Origin: an uncultured Rhodospirillaceae bacterium
GTDB lineage: Bacteria; Pseudomonadota; Alphaproteobacteria; Rhodospirillales; Magnetospirillaceae
DNA: 46,501 bases
Assembly (NCBI GenBank): GCA_903901915.1
Contig: CAIUSV010000076.1
Coordinates: forward strand, 1-46,501
Direction of reading: 5' to 3'
Positions 23,655-32,627 of the stretch are shown here, one piece after another. Every line of letters starts with the position of its first letter. Position 1 is the first letter of the stretch. The notes beneath the pieces were generated by a model. That model made no database searches. It worked only from the letters and a program-made list of their open reading frames with translations, and was not told the DNA's origin. The position numbers and the translations under genes are program-made.

Positions 23655-24540
23655 CGGCACCCCCCATTTCGGCCCACAAACCCTTAAGGTGGTTGTCGCG
23701 CAGGGCGCACACCTCGCCATTGGCCATGACGGTCTTACCGTAGTCCAAAGCCGCGCCGGTCTGGATGGGATCACGGAAGGCGGTGCCCTTGACGAACATG
23801 CCCGGCCGGACGAGGCAACCCGCCGCCTGCAGGAACCACCGGGGGGCAAGATCGATCCATATCGGCGCGTTGATACCGTCGTCGATCTGGATATAGACGT
23901 CCCCCCACACCGAGCGGCTGCCGGACCCGGCAACGGTGGCGACCCGGCCCTGATAGCGGTAGGTCAGCATCCGTTCGTGGGCCTCGTGCATCAGGGCCGC
24001 CGAAGGCGGGGGCGGAGACGGCGGAGCCACCGCCAAGGCGACGCTCACCGCCTCCGGCAGCGGCGTGCCCGGCGGCGGCGGCACCGGCGCGGCACCGACG
24101 GCACCCTTGGGCACATCGCCCTTGCGCACGATCGTGTGGCAACTGGCACAGGCGATCTTTTCGCGCCCATCCACATGTGGCGCCGGAGTTCCCTGGACGA
24201 TGGGCAGCAGGCCCGGCCCAGGACCCGCGGCGGCCTTGGGCGGCACGACGATATGGCAGCTGGAACAGACCATCTTCTCGCGCCCGTCGCGATGGGGAGC
24301 GGACATCCCGGCGACGATGGGCGGTACCCGGTCGTAGGTGTGGTCCCGCCAAGGATCATCACTGAAAGCGGCCGTCAAAACCAGCGCCAGGCTGAAAGCG
24401 ATCCCCAGCGCCATGATCCACACAGCGATGTCGGGATGGGCTACCGCCTTGGGCGTCACAGGGTCCTGATTACGATCGGAAGCGATTTTCTCAATTCCCG
24501 GCGGGGCGGAAAGGGGCGGCGACGAAGGTGTTCGACCCAC
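23638..24540 (-). CDS. mamX: MamX-like double magnetochrome cytochrome c
   Basis: 300 residues from GTG 24540; the true start may be somewhat later because the SD is weak. One membrane helix (about 38-62) anchors a periplasmic or magnetosome-lumen part. Two magnetochrome motifs follow: PIVAGMSAPHRDGREK then CSSCH (about 74-97), and PIVQGTPAPHVDGREK then CASCH (about 112-134). The CxxCH motifs bind c-type haem. Residues from about 180 look like a beta-barrel (OB-like) domain. Magnetochrome is known only from magnetotactic bacteria, and MamX with MamZ is proposed to tune the Fe(II)/Fe(III) ratio for magnetite. The gene is upstream of mamZ as in the known mamXY operon. Confidence 0.88.
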   Translation of the reverse strand: MGRTPSSPPLSAPPGIEKIASDRNQDPVTPKAVAHPDIAVWIMALGIAFSLALVLTAAFSDDPWRDHTYDRVPPIVAGMSAPHRDGREKMVCSSCHIVVPPKAAAGPGPGLLPIVQGTPAPHVDGREKIACASCHTIVRKGDVPKGAVGAAPVPPPPGTPLPEAVSVALAVAPPSPPPPSAALMHEAHERMLTYRYQGRVATVAGSGSRSVWGDVYIQIDDGINAPIWIDLAPRWFLQAAGCLVRPGMFVKGTAFRDPIQTGAALDYGKTVMANGEVCALRDNHLKGLWAEMGGADAEER

Positions 24541-24593
24541 GCATCTTTAGCTCGGTTTTCCCGTCCTGTCACGGATGCAGTACCATGGCGGCC

Positions 24594-24917
24594 TCATCGA
24601 CGAGGACCGCTTTTTACAATGGCGGCCACCCCCGCCCGCAACCGCCCCAGCCTGGAAACCACCGCCTCCTCGGCGCGGGCCACTCGCCGAAACACCCGAA
24701 AGACCTTGCGTCGGCGTGGGGCGTTGCCGGCGCGGGCATAGGCCGTTCGCCGCACATTGCGGGCGACCCGTTGTCCCAGTCGGGTTTTCAGGAACGCCAC
24801 CAGCAAGCCGTTCTTGGCCAGCCAGGCCACCAGCAGAACCATCGCATGGCCGAAGACGCCCTTGACGAAGACGCCGAACATAAACAGCAAGATGCCGGCA
24901 ATGATCGCGGTCAGCAT
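24594..24917 (-). CDS. Small basic membrane protein upstream of mamX
   Basis: 107 residues. One or two N-terminal hydrophobic helices (about 3-20 and 23-45) are followed by a very basic tail rich in Arg (RRRKVFRVFRRVARAEE) that should lie in the cytoplasm and could contact membrane or nucleic acid. I do not recognise the family. In M. gryphiswaldense the gene before mamX is mamY, which is far longer; this protein occupies that position but whether it is related is unknown. ATG 24917 lies 50 bases after the response-regulator stop and 53 bases separate its end from mamX, so it is probably in the same transcript as both. Confidence 0.6.
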   Translation of the reverse strand: MLTAIIAGILLFMFGVFVKGVFGHAMVLLVAWLAKNGLLVAFLKTRLGQRVARNVRRTAYARAGNAPRRRKVFRVFRRVARAEEAVVSRLGRLRAGVAAIVKSGPRR

Positions 24918-24966
24918 GGATACGTCCAGACATTACCGATTGACGGAAACGCCGTCGGGCGGCGGA

Positions 24967-26115
24967 TCATACCCTGACCTTGATCGGTTCCACGAAGGTA
25001 AAGATTTTGCGCAGGTTGCGCAGCCGTTCAATCTGAGCCTCGGAAACCTTGGTATTGGCGGCGAGGACAAGATGGCCGTTGCTCTGGCGGATATCGGAAA
25101 GAATGGTCTGCCCCACCCGCAACGCCGATAACGGCACCTCGATGATCTTGGGGGCCGAGGCCGAGATGGTCGATTCCAGCGCCGCCCGCACCTTGATCAG
25201 CAGGCGGGGGTCGTAGCTGGCCGCGTTTTTGTCCAACACGGCGAAGGATGCCCGCGTCAGCGGACCGCCCTCGGTGGCGACGGCCAGATCCTTGAGGATC
25301 TTGAGGACACGGGCGTCGTAAGGAATAGCTTCGCCGACCGGGCCGTCGGCGGGAAAGCCGCTGCCGTCGTATCCCCGGTCCTGGAGATAAAGAATCTCGG
25401 CCACCTTTTCCAGGCGCGGAATATTGGCGACCAGATTCCTCGCCGCCTCGGGCGAACGATCGACGATCGAGCGCTCCACCTCGGTCAGACGCTCGCCGGC
25501 GTGCTGCTTGGCGACGACCTCCGGCGGAATCATCACCTGCCCGATGGCCAGCAGGGTCGCCGCTGTCTCCAGCTGCCAGCGCTGCGGCATGCGGAATTCG
25601 GTGGTCAGCAGATGCACCCATTCGCTCATCCGCTCGGCGGCCCGATGGCCGACGGGATCGTTCATCGATCCGATCTCGACCAGGACCTTCAGGCTTCCCG
25701 CCAGCGTCCGCTCCAACAGGTCGCGCTCGACCGTCACCAGACGGAATTGCGCGATACCGTCGTTGATGCCCTCTTCCAGTTCGGGTGCCGGACAGGGCTT
25801 GGTGAAAAAGCGAAAGATATTGCCGTGATTGATCGCCTGGATGGCGGTCTGCTGATCGGCGTTGCCGGTCAGCATCATGCGAACGGTTTCCGGAGCAACT
25901 TCGCGGATCTTCTTCAGGGTCTCGATGCCGTCCATTCCCGGCATCCGCATGTCGCACACCACCACGGCGAAGGGCCTTTCGGCGGCGCCTTGGACGCATT
26001 TGATCGCCTCGCCACCGCTGGCCGCGGTGGTCAGATCGAAAGTCTCGCCCAATTGCCGACGGAGCGCCGAAAGCAGATGTGGGTCGTCATCCGCCAAAAG
26101 AACCCGTTCGGCCAT
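24967..26115 (-). CDS. Response regulator with degenerate HD-GYP output domain
   Basis: 382 residues. Receiver domain at 1-120 with acidic DDD pocket near 8-10, phospho-Asp in VVCDMRMPGMDG (about 56) and Lys in FFTKPCP. The rest resembles RpfG-type HD-GYP proteins, but the metal-binding HD is replaced (LLAIGQVMIPPEVV in place of LHDIGK) and the HHE/GYP site is reduced to QDRGYDGSGFP, so c-di-GMP hydrolysis is unlikely. ATG 26115 has GAAGGA eight bases upstream and overlaps the preceding stop (TGATG); a GTG one codon earlier is possible. It is a paralogue of the regulator at 35933-37084, of nearly equal length. It is the last signalling gene before the mamXZ group. Confidence 0.88.
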   Translation of the reverse strand: MAERVLLADDDPHLLSALRRQLGETFDLTTAASGGEAIKCVQGAAERPFAVVVCDMRMPGMDGIETLKKIREVAPETVRMMLTGNADQQTAIQAINHGNIFRFFTKPCPAPELEEGINDGIAQFRLVTVERDLLERTLAGSLKVLVEIGSMNDPVGHRAAERMSEWVHLLTTEFRMPQRWQLETAATLLAIGQVMIPPEVVAKQHAGERLTEVERSIVDRSPEAARNLVANIPRLEKVAEILYLQDRGYDGSGFPADGPVGEAIPYDARVLKILKDLAVATEGGPLTRASFAVLDKNAASYDPRLLIKVRAALESTISASAPKIIEVPLSALRVGQTILSDIRQSNGHLVLAANTKVSEAQIERLRNLRKIFTFVEPIKVRV

Positions 26116-27328
26116 CACGAAAGTCCTTCATAGTATTCTGCGGCCAATTCCCGCCACCGGGGGATATGGCCATCCCGCCCGATTTCTATAAGATATTTGA
26201 TGTCTATGCAATTTTTCGCGCGGGAGTCCTTGGGCAGCAACGGACAGGGCGGAGCCAGCCCCCGGGCGGCATGGGCCGCCAGCAGCGCCAGATTATCGCG
26301 GCTCGGACATAAGGCGGGTTCGTAGCAATAGGCGACCGCCTCGACGATGGTGTCGGAAAATCCCCACAGCCCCAGCAGATACGCTCCGATCAGCGCGTGG
26401 CTGGCGCCAAACACCGCCTCCTCGGCACGATGCAGGGGCTGCTCCGGCCCGATGTCGGCCAGCAACCGGCGATATTTTTCGGGATGGGCGTCGAGAAGAA
26501 CGACGCTGCCGATATCGGACAGCATGGCCGCGATATGGGCGCCTTTCGCGATCACTGAATCGCCCCCCTCGGCCCCGGCGATCCGCTCGGCAACCGAGGC
26601 GATGCCAAGACTGTAGAGGGTCAAAGCCTCCAGCATCGGCGCAATCAGGGTATTACCGCTGAACTGCCGGAAAACTCCGACCTTCAGCATCAGCGCCTGC
26701 ACCGTCTCGATTCCCATCAGCCGCACCGCATGCAACGGCGACGACCCCCCCCCGCCGCCGAAAAATAGGCGGAATTGGTCAGTTTCAGAATTTCGGCCGT
26801 CATGGCCACATCGTGGCTGATGATTTCAGCGACGGTTTTCGCCGAACAGTTCGGGGAAAGCAGCTCGCTTTGAAGCTGCACGTAAAGTTTCGGCAGACTG
26901 GGAAGGTTGGCCAGCCCAGCCAGGGTAGAGCGCATCTGTGGGCTTTCCAGCAGCGACCGCAGCGAAATCTGCCGGCGGATGGCGGCGCGCAACGCCCCGG
27001 CGTCACACGGCTTGGCAAGATAGATATGCGCCGGACCAACCGTGCGCAGCACGGAATCGGCATCGGCATAGCCCGACAGGATCACCCGGACGGTGGAGGG
27101 ATAGCCGCGGCGAATGATATCGAGCAATTGCGCCCCATCCATCCCCGGCATCCGCATGTCCGACACCACCACGTCGAAGGGCCGTTCCTTGACCAGGGTC
27201 AACGCCTCCTCGCCGGAGGCGCAGAACACCATCTCCCACTCGTCTTCCATGGCCGCCATCGAGCGGCTGATACCACGAAGGACATGCGGTTCGTCATCGA
27301 CGAACGCTACCCGGATCTTGTCCATCAT
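26115..27328 (-). pseudogene. Response regulator-HDOD protein, frameshifted at a C9 tract
   Basis: The first part, from ATG 27328 to about 26754, encodes a receiver (DDEPH pocket, VVSDMRMPGMDG phospho-Asp site, YLAKPCD) and the start of an HDOD domain (LANLPSLPKLY, ISHDVAMTAEILKLTNSAYF). Reading then leaves frame at a run of nine C (26745-26753 on the plus strand) and stops at 26717. The remainder of the HDOD domain (HAVRLMGIETVQALML and onwards) continues in another frame to 26115. One extra base in the run, or two fewer, restores a continuous protein of about 404 residues. HDOD regulators often act in c-di-GMP or chemotaxis signalling. Both ends overlap neighbours by about four bases as in an intact operon, so the break is a recent event, phase variation or a sequencing error. 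Confidence 0.85.
26745..26753. repeat. C9 homopolymer at the frameshift
   Basis: Nine consecutive C on the plus strand (G on the coding strand), next to GCC repeats, exactly where the RR-HDOD reading frame breaks. Tracts of this kind slip in replication. Confidence 0.9.
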
Positions 27329-30300
27329 GCCGGTTCCTCACTGGTAGTTTCGCCGCCGCCGTCAATCGGCAGACGGACGATGAAAACAGCCCCCTCGCCC
27401 TCCGTACCGGCGACATCGATGCTGCCGCCGTGTTTGACCGTGACCACGTCACGACAGATGGCCAACCCCTGTCCGGTCCCCTTGCCCACCGCCTTGGTGG
27501 TGAAGAATGGATCGAAGATGCGGTCGCGGATGGCCAGCGGCACGCCGGTGCCGTTATCGGCGACACGAATTTCCACCCACTCTCCATCCCGCCGGGTGGT
27601 GACGGCGATACGCCCCGGCTGGGGCTTTCCCGAGGCTTCGATGGCATGGGCGGCGTTGATGACGAGATTGAGAAACACCTGATTCATCTCACCGGCATGG
27701 CAGAGCACCGGCGGCAGGGCGGGATCGAAATCGCGTTCGACCTTGGCCACGTGCTTCCAGCCGTTACGCGATACCGTCAGCGTACTTTCTATCGCCCGAT
27801 TGATGTCGGTCGAGGTCTTTGCCGTGGTGCCGGGATGGGAAAACTCCTTCATCGACAGCACGATCCGCGCGATCTGGCCGATCCCGTCCAGCGACTCCTG
27901 CACCGCCCCGGGCAATTCGGCGATGATGCGGTCAAGCTTGGAGCGGACCAGAGCTTCGTCGAACTCGGCGGCGGCGGCGGCCAGTTCGGGAGTGGTTGCC
28001 GCCCGTCCCGACAACATCCGCGCCGCCGCGATCCCCTGCCCCAGCTTCGGCAGGGCGGTTTCCACATAGCGCAGATTGTCGCCAATGTACTGAATCGGGG
28101 TGTTGATTTCGTGGGCGATGCCCGCCGCCAGTTGGCCGATGCTGGCCAGCCGCGAGGTCTGAAGCGCCTCGCGCTGGGCGTGCTTCAGCACGCTGATGTC
28201 GCGAAACGAGATGATGGTGCCGCGCCCGATATCGTCGTCGGCCAGCGGCGCCCGGGCGAATGCCACCGGAAGTGTCCGCCCCGACGCCAGCATGAATACA
28301 GCATCCTCGTCACTCGGCACCGCCCCATCCCCGGAGCCTTCGACCAGAGACAGAGCGCCACCCGGCCGGCGCAACTGCACCAGGGTATCGAGGGAGTTCC
28401 CCTCGATCTCGTCGGCGCCTCCCCACTCCAGCAGCCGCTTGGCCGAGGGATTGGCGAAGACGATCCGTCCCACGCGATCGACCACCACCACTCCCTCCAC
28501 CAGACTGTCGGTGATACCTTTCATCCGCTCGCGCGACGCACGCAGCGCCGCCTCGGTTCGGGCACGCACCTCGACCTCGCGCCGCAGTTCGGCGGTCCGC
28601 TCGGCGACCTGGCGGGCCAGTTCCGCCTGCTGGTTGGCCAAAGCCCATTCGTATTGCAGACGCAAGGTGGCATCGCGAAACAGCAGCACCGCGCCGGTGA
28701 CCTCGTCATTCTCGACCATCGGGCTGACGAAGTAATCGACGGCCAACTCGGCGCCACCGGCCAACCGGAACATCTGCCCCCGGCCGACGTCCGACTTGCC
28801 GCCGAGACAGGCCGCCATGATCGAGGAAGCCGCGTCGCCCTCGTCCTGCGACCCCAGAAACTCGCAAAGACAGACACCGATCATGTCGTCAATGTCGCGG
28901 CCGAGCATGGTCGCCGCCATGCGATTGGCAAAGGTCAGACAGCCGCGTTTGTCGAGCCCGACAATCCCCTCGCCCGCCGAACTGAGGATCAGCTCGTAAC
29001 GGCGGCGCAAGGTATCGCGTTCCTCCTCGCGCAGTTTCAGCTCGGTGATGTCGGTGCGCACGGTGACCACGCCGCCTTCACGGGTGGGGAACTCGCGGCT
29101 TTGCAGCCAATGACCGTCGCGGGTCCGAACAAGGAAGATCTGGCCGTTGGCCACCAGATGGCGTTGTTGCCGGTCGATCAACCAACGCTCGAAGTGCTGG
29201 TCGCCGATCTCGAACACTTCCCTTGCATAGGCGTTGTGCAGAATCCGGCTGAACGATGGCCGCGCGGCAAGAAGCTCGTCGCTGATCGCCAGCGAGTGCT
29301 TGTAGCTGGTGTTGCAGATCACCAGCCTGTCGTCGGCGTCGTAGACCGCTATGGCGTCGACCAGGCTTTCTATGGCGTCCACCAATTGCTGCTGCGCCCG
29401 CTGCGCCCGTCTTTCCGCCTGAATTTCCCGGGTGATATCCACGCCGACGCCGCGATAGCCCTCGAAGGAGCCGTCCTTGTCGAAAACCGGTATGCCGCTG
29501 ATCCTGACGGTGCGAAAATCCTTGCCTCCCGGTGGGCCGATATTGAATTCGACGTTGCGGAACGGTTGCCGCGCCGCGATATCGGCAAGGTGCGGCGTGG
29601 CGATCGCCGGCTTTTCGCCCAGGCCGATGTCCAACCAGCTGATGCCGAGAATGGCCGCCGGCTTGACCCCCAGCACGTTGGCGATGCGTTCGGAGGCGAA
29701 GGTCAGCCGATAGGCCGCATCGGTCTCCCAGAACCAATCGGAGGCGGAGCCGGCGAGATCGCGGAATCGCGCCTCGCTGTCGCGCAATTCCGCTTCGATC
29801 TCGGTGCGGCGCTGAATGGCCACCGTCAGGTCGCCGACACGTTCGCGCACCGCGCGGGACATGGCGTTGAACGCCATCCCCAGCCGGCCGATGTCGTCGG
29901 AACCCTCGGGAAGCTCGCCGGGGGCGTAATCACCGACCGCCACCGCCTTGCTGAAACGGATGATCCGGGAGAAATTGCGCGTAAGCCAAATGCCGATACC
30001 AGCCAGCAACGCCGCCGACAACAGTATCGCCGCCGCCGCGATGGTGACGCTTTGGATAAACTGGGTGTGAAGTGCCGCGACCAGTTGCTTCAAGTTCATG
30101 CCGAACTGGAAGGCCCCCAGAGCCTGGCCCTGCAAAACCACCTGCGCGCCCACGTCGTAACGGCTCTCCGCCCCCTCGGCCAGCGATAGCCGGGAACTGG
30201 CGGCGGGAAGCGGCGTCTCGCGCGGCCAACCGCTGATGGCGATCACCCGACCGCGGCTGTCGGTGACCGCAAGATAGTCCAGCACGTTCTCGGACCGGCT

Positions 30301-30534
30301 TTCGTCGAGAATCGCCTGCACCGTGGCATAGTCCCGCTGCGCCAGGGGAGTAACCAAGGCGGCATGCAGCACCGGAACAAGCTGGTTGGCATGAATCTGG
30401 GCCTGCTCGGCCATGCCGGAACGAAGAACGCGCAGACCGTTGGCGACCATCAACCCCAGCATCAGGGATTCGACACATACCGCGGCGACCAGCAGCCGGG
30501 TCCTGACCGAATGAAAGTTCAGCGGAATCGTCAT
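27325..30534 (-). CDS. Multi-PAS membrane histidine kinase
   Basis: 1069 residues. TM1 (about 12-32), a periplasmic sensor of about 130 residues, TM2 (about 165-188), HAMP (190-245) and four PAS domains at roughly 258-380, 385-500, 515-640 and 690-805. The kinase core has phospho-acceptor His in AAGIAHEINTP near 830, a helical insert, N box NLVINAAHAI, G1 VADNGTGVP and G2 GKGTGQGLAI. Its kinase core closely resembles that of the kinase at 31383-32627. The gene overlaps the PhnD-like gene upstream and the RR-HDOD gene downstream by four bases each, which argues that the binding protein delivers the signal and the RR-HDOD protein receives the phosphate. No receiver domain is fused. Confidence 0.93.
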   Translation of the reverse strand: MTIPLNFHSVRTRLLVAAVCVESLMLGLMVANGLRVLRSGMAEQAQIHANQLVPVLHAALVTPLAQRDYATVQAILDESRSENVLDYLAVTDSRGRVIAISGWPRETPLPAASSRLSLAEGAESRYDVGAQVVLQGQALGAFQFGMNLKQLVAALHTQFIQSVTIAAAAILLSAALLAGIGIWLTRNFSRIIRFSKAVAVGDYAPGELPEGSDDIGRLGMAFNAMSRAVRERVGDLTVAIQRRTEIEAELRDSEARFRDLAGSASDWFWETDAAYRLTFASERIANVLGVKPAAILGISWLDIGLGEKPAIATPHLADIAARQPFRNVEFNIGPPGGKDFRTVRISGIPVFDKDGSFEGYRGVGVDITREIQAERRAQRAQQQLVDAIESLVDAIAVYDADDRLVICNTSYKHSLAISDELLAARPSFSRILHNAYAREVFEIGDQHFERWLIDRQQRHLVANGQIFLVRTRDGHWLQSREFPTREGGVVTVRTDITELKLREEERDTLRRRYELILSSAGEGIVGLDKRGCLTFANRMAATMLGRDIDDMIGVCLCEFLGSQDEGDAASSIMAACLGGKSDVGRGQMFRLAGGAELAVDYFVSPMVENDEVTGAVLLFRDATLRLQYEWALANQQAELARQVAERTAELRREVEVRARTEAALRASRERMKGITDSLVEGVVVVDRVGRIVFANPSAKRLLEWGGADEIEGNSLDTLVQLRRPGGALSLVEGSGDGAVPSDEDAVFMLASGRTLPVAFARAPLADDDIGRGTIISFRDISVLKHAQREALQTSRLASIGQLAAGIAHEINTPIQYIGDNLRYVETALPKLGQGIAAARMLSGRAATTPELAAAAAEFDEALVRSKLDRIIAELPGAVQESLDGIGQIARIVLSMKEFSHPGTTAKTSTDINRAIESTLTVSRNGWKHVAKVERDFDPALPPVLCHAGEMNQVFLNLVINAAHAIEASGKPQPGRIAVTTRRDGEWVEIRVADNGTGVPLAIRDRIFDPFFTTKAVGKGTGQGLAICRDVVTVKHGGSIDVAGTEGEGAVFIVRLPIDGGGETTSEEPA

Positions 30535-31361
30535 TTCGGCGATGCCTTCAGCGCCGCTCTCACATCCCGGGCATAGGGGTCCATGGCCTCGATCTCACCC
30601 CGGGCAAAGCCACGATAGCCCCCCAGCCCGGTGGACTCGAAATAACGCGCTCCCGCCGGAGAGGCGGCGAACGCGTGCAGGCTGGACAGAATCTGGTCAC
30701 GCCGCGCCACCATGGCGCCATTCAGCATGTAAACCCGCCCCAGCATGGGGGCGCTTTGCGCGAAAATGCGCAGCCCGGCCCGTGCATCGGGCGGCAGCCC
30801 CTGGAAATTGGCGGTGGACATGAAGCCGGCCACCGCCTCACCCGCCAGGATGATCTGAGCAACGCTGTCGGCGGCGCTGACAAACCGCTTGGTTACATCC
30901 CGGACGCCGTTTGTCTCCAACCAGTGGATACCCCACAGGCTCACCAAAGACGTCGGGCCGAGGGCAAGGACGGTGGCGCCCCGCAGTTCGGCGGCACGGC
31001 GAAGGGGAGAGTCCTTGGCCACCACGGCGACGGAGCGGAATTCCGCCGCGTAAGTCAATAGCGGCAGATAGCCGGCGTCAGTCTGAAGCAAGCGGGCCTG
31101 ATGCCCGGTGGTAATGGCTATATCATATTCCCGATTGAGCGCGCGCCGTATGTATTCGCTGAAGTCGGGCGCCGTCTGAATCTCCACCGGCATGCCCAGA
31201 TCGGCCTGCAATTTTTCCCGTAACGGCTGGTACATCTCCAGAATGACCCGCGCGCTGGTGTGTGGCGCCACGCCGATACGAAGCACCTGTTCCGCGGCGA
31301 CGACGGGCGCGGCGAAGGCGCCAATGGCGGCCAGCAGTCCCAGAAACATCCTTCGGTTCAT
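30531..31361 (-). CDS. PhnD-like periplasmic binding protein of a sensor operon
   Basis: 276 residues from ATG 31361, which has a strong GGGAGG; a GTG two codons earlier is less likely. The signal peptide (NRRMFLGLLAAIGAFAAPVVAA) is clear. The mature protein has the phosphonate/phosphite binding (PhnD-like, PBP type 2) pattern: VLRIGVAPHTSARVILEMY, YDIAITTGHQARLL, LRGATVLALGPTSLVS. No ABC permease or ATPase genes are near; the gene is coupled to a large histidine kinase instead. PhnD-like proteins in such settings act as ligand-sensing partners of kinases rather than importers. The ligand is unknown. Confidence 0.87.
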   Translation of the reverse strand: MNRRMFLGLLAAIGAFAAPVVAAEQVLRIGVAPHTSARVILEMYQPLREKLQADLGMPVEIQTAPDFSEYIRRALNREYDIAITTGHQARLLQTDAGYLPLLTYAAEFRSVAVVAKDSPLRRAAELRGATVLALGPTSLVSLWGIHWLETNGVRDVTKRFVSAADSVAQIILAGEAVAGFMSTANFQGLPPDARAGLRIFAQSAPMLGRVYMLNGAMVARRDQILSSLHAFAASPAGARYFESTGLGGYRGFARGEIEAMDPYARDVRAALKASPK

Positions 31362-31382
31362 GGACACCTCCCTGGCGACGGA

Positions 31383-32627
31383 TCATCCCTCGCCCTTGGC
31401 CGCGCCGACCCCACCGCTGCCGTCAATGGGCAGGCGAACGATAAAGACAGCCCCCTCGCCCTCGTCCCCGCCGACCTCGATACTGCCGCCATGCTTGACC
31501 GACACCACGTCGCGGCAAATGGCCAACCCCTGGCCGGTACCGCTGCCCACCGGCTTGGTGGTAAAGAACGGCTCGAAGATGCGTTCCCGGTTGGCCACCG
31601 GCACACCGTTGCCGCTGTCGCCAATGCGGATCTCGACCATTCGGCCGTCCCGGCCGGTGCTGACTACGATGCGCCCGGGCAACGGCTTGCCGGAAGCCTC
31701 GATGGCATAGGCGGCGTTCAGAATAAGGTTGAGAAAGACTTGGCCGATCTCTCCGGCATGACAGATCACCGGCGGCAAATCGGGGTCAAGGTTACGTTCG
31801 ATGACGGCGAGATGCTTCCAGCTATTGCGAGAAACTGTCAGCGTACTCTCAACGGCATGATTGATATCAGAACTTGTCTTTGCGGTGGTTCCTGGATGCG
31901 AAAATTCCTTCATTGATAGCACAATGCGGCCGATCTGCGCTACCCCTTCGAGGGATTCGCCCACCGCCGCCGGCAGTTCGGACATGACGCGCGCCAGCCT
32001 TGTCCGTTCCAGCGTATCTTCGAATCGCGATGCCGCCGAGGCCAGTTCCGGGATGGCGGCGGCGCCGGCGGCCAACTCACGCGCCGACGACATCCCTTGA
32101 TCCAGCTTGGGCAGGGCGGCCTCGATGTAACGCAGGTTGTCGCCGATATACTGGACCGGGGTATTGATCTCGTGGGCGATGCCGGCGGCGAGCTGGCCGA
32201 TGCTGGCCAGCCGTGCCGACTGCATGACCTCGCGTTCCACTCGCTCCTTTTCCCGCAACGCCTCGACCATGCGATTGAAGGCGGTGGAAAATTCGCCAAG
32301 AAACTCCACCCTGTGGTTGAGGTTGCCGGCCGCAACCTCCTGAGTCTGCCAAGTGAGGTGCCTGAGGCTGGCCTGAAGCGATTTCAGGGAATCCAGCAGA
32401 TGCATCCGCGGCGGAACGTCAAAATCAATGCGCCCGTTGGCCAGGGCCACCGAAAGCTCGCACAGGACGCTCAGATTGGCCATCAGCCCGTTGACCGCCT
32501 CGGCGACGGCCCGCACTTCGGCACCGACATCACCATCGGCAGCCACCGCCGTCGCCGGCCGCCCCTCGGCAAGAGCCGATACCCGCGACGCGATTTCGAT
32601 CAGAATGGCACGTTCGGCGGCGGTCAT
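31383..32627 (-). CDS. Soluble histidine kinase
   Basis: 414 residues starting at ATG 32627, which overlaps the V4R stop (ATGA); a longer start at 32687 would overlap further. No membrane helix. Residues 1-130 are helical with HAMP-like character (VAAGNLNHRVEFLGEFSTAFNRMVEAL). The kinase core has His152 in AAGIAHEINTP, N box NLILNAAYAI, G1 IGDSGNGVP and G2 GSGTGQGLAI. From the His box to the end it is strikingly similar to the kinase at 27325-30534, a sign of duplication within the operon. The signal input is probably the V4R protein encoded just before it. Confidence 0.9.
   Translation of the reverse strand: MTAAERAILIEIASRVSALAEGRPATAVAADGDVGAEVRAVAEAVNGLMANLSVLCELSVALANGRIDFDVPPRMHLLDSLKSLQASLRHLTWQTQEVAAGNLNHRVEFLGEFSTAFNRMVEALREKERVEREVMQSARLASIGQLAAGIAHEINTPVQYIGDNLRYIEAALPKLDQGMSSARELAAGAAAIPELASAASRFEDTLERTRLARVMSELPAAVGESLEGVAQIGRIVLSMKEFSHPGTTAKTSSDINHAVESTLTVSRNSWKHLAVIERNLDPDLPPVICHAGEIGQVFLNLILNAAYAIEASGKPLPGRIVVSTGRDGRMVEIRIGDSGNGVPVANRERIFEPFFTTKPVGSGTGQGLAICRDVVSVKHGGSIEVGGDEGEGAVFIVRLPIDGSGGVGAAKGEG

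Noticed and set aside
24967-26115. Active HD-GYP phosphodiesterase
   Set aside because: The HD metal ligands and the HHE residues are absent; only a remnant DGSGFP remains.
27430-30189. A 919-codon plus-strand open frame opposite the four-PAS kinase
   Set aside because: Mirror of strong codon bias on the minus strand; composition is unlike a folded protein and the minus-strand kinase is unambiguous.
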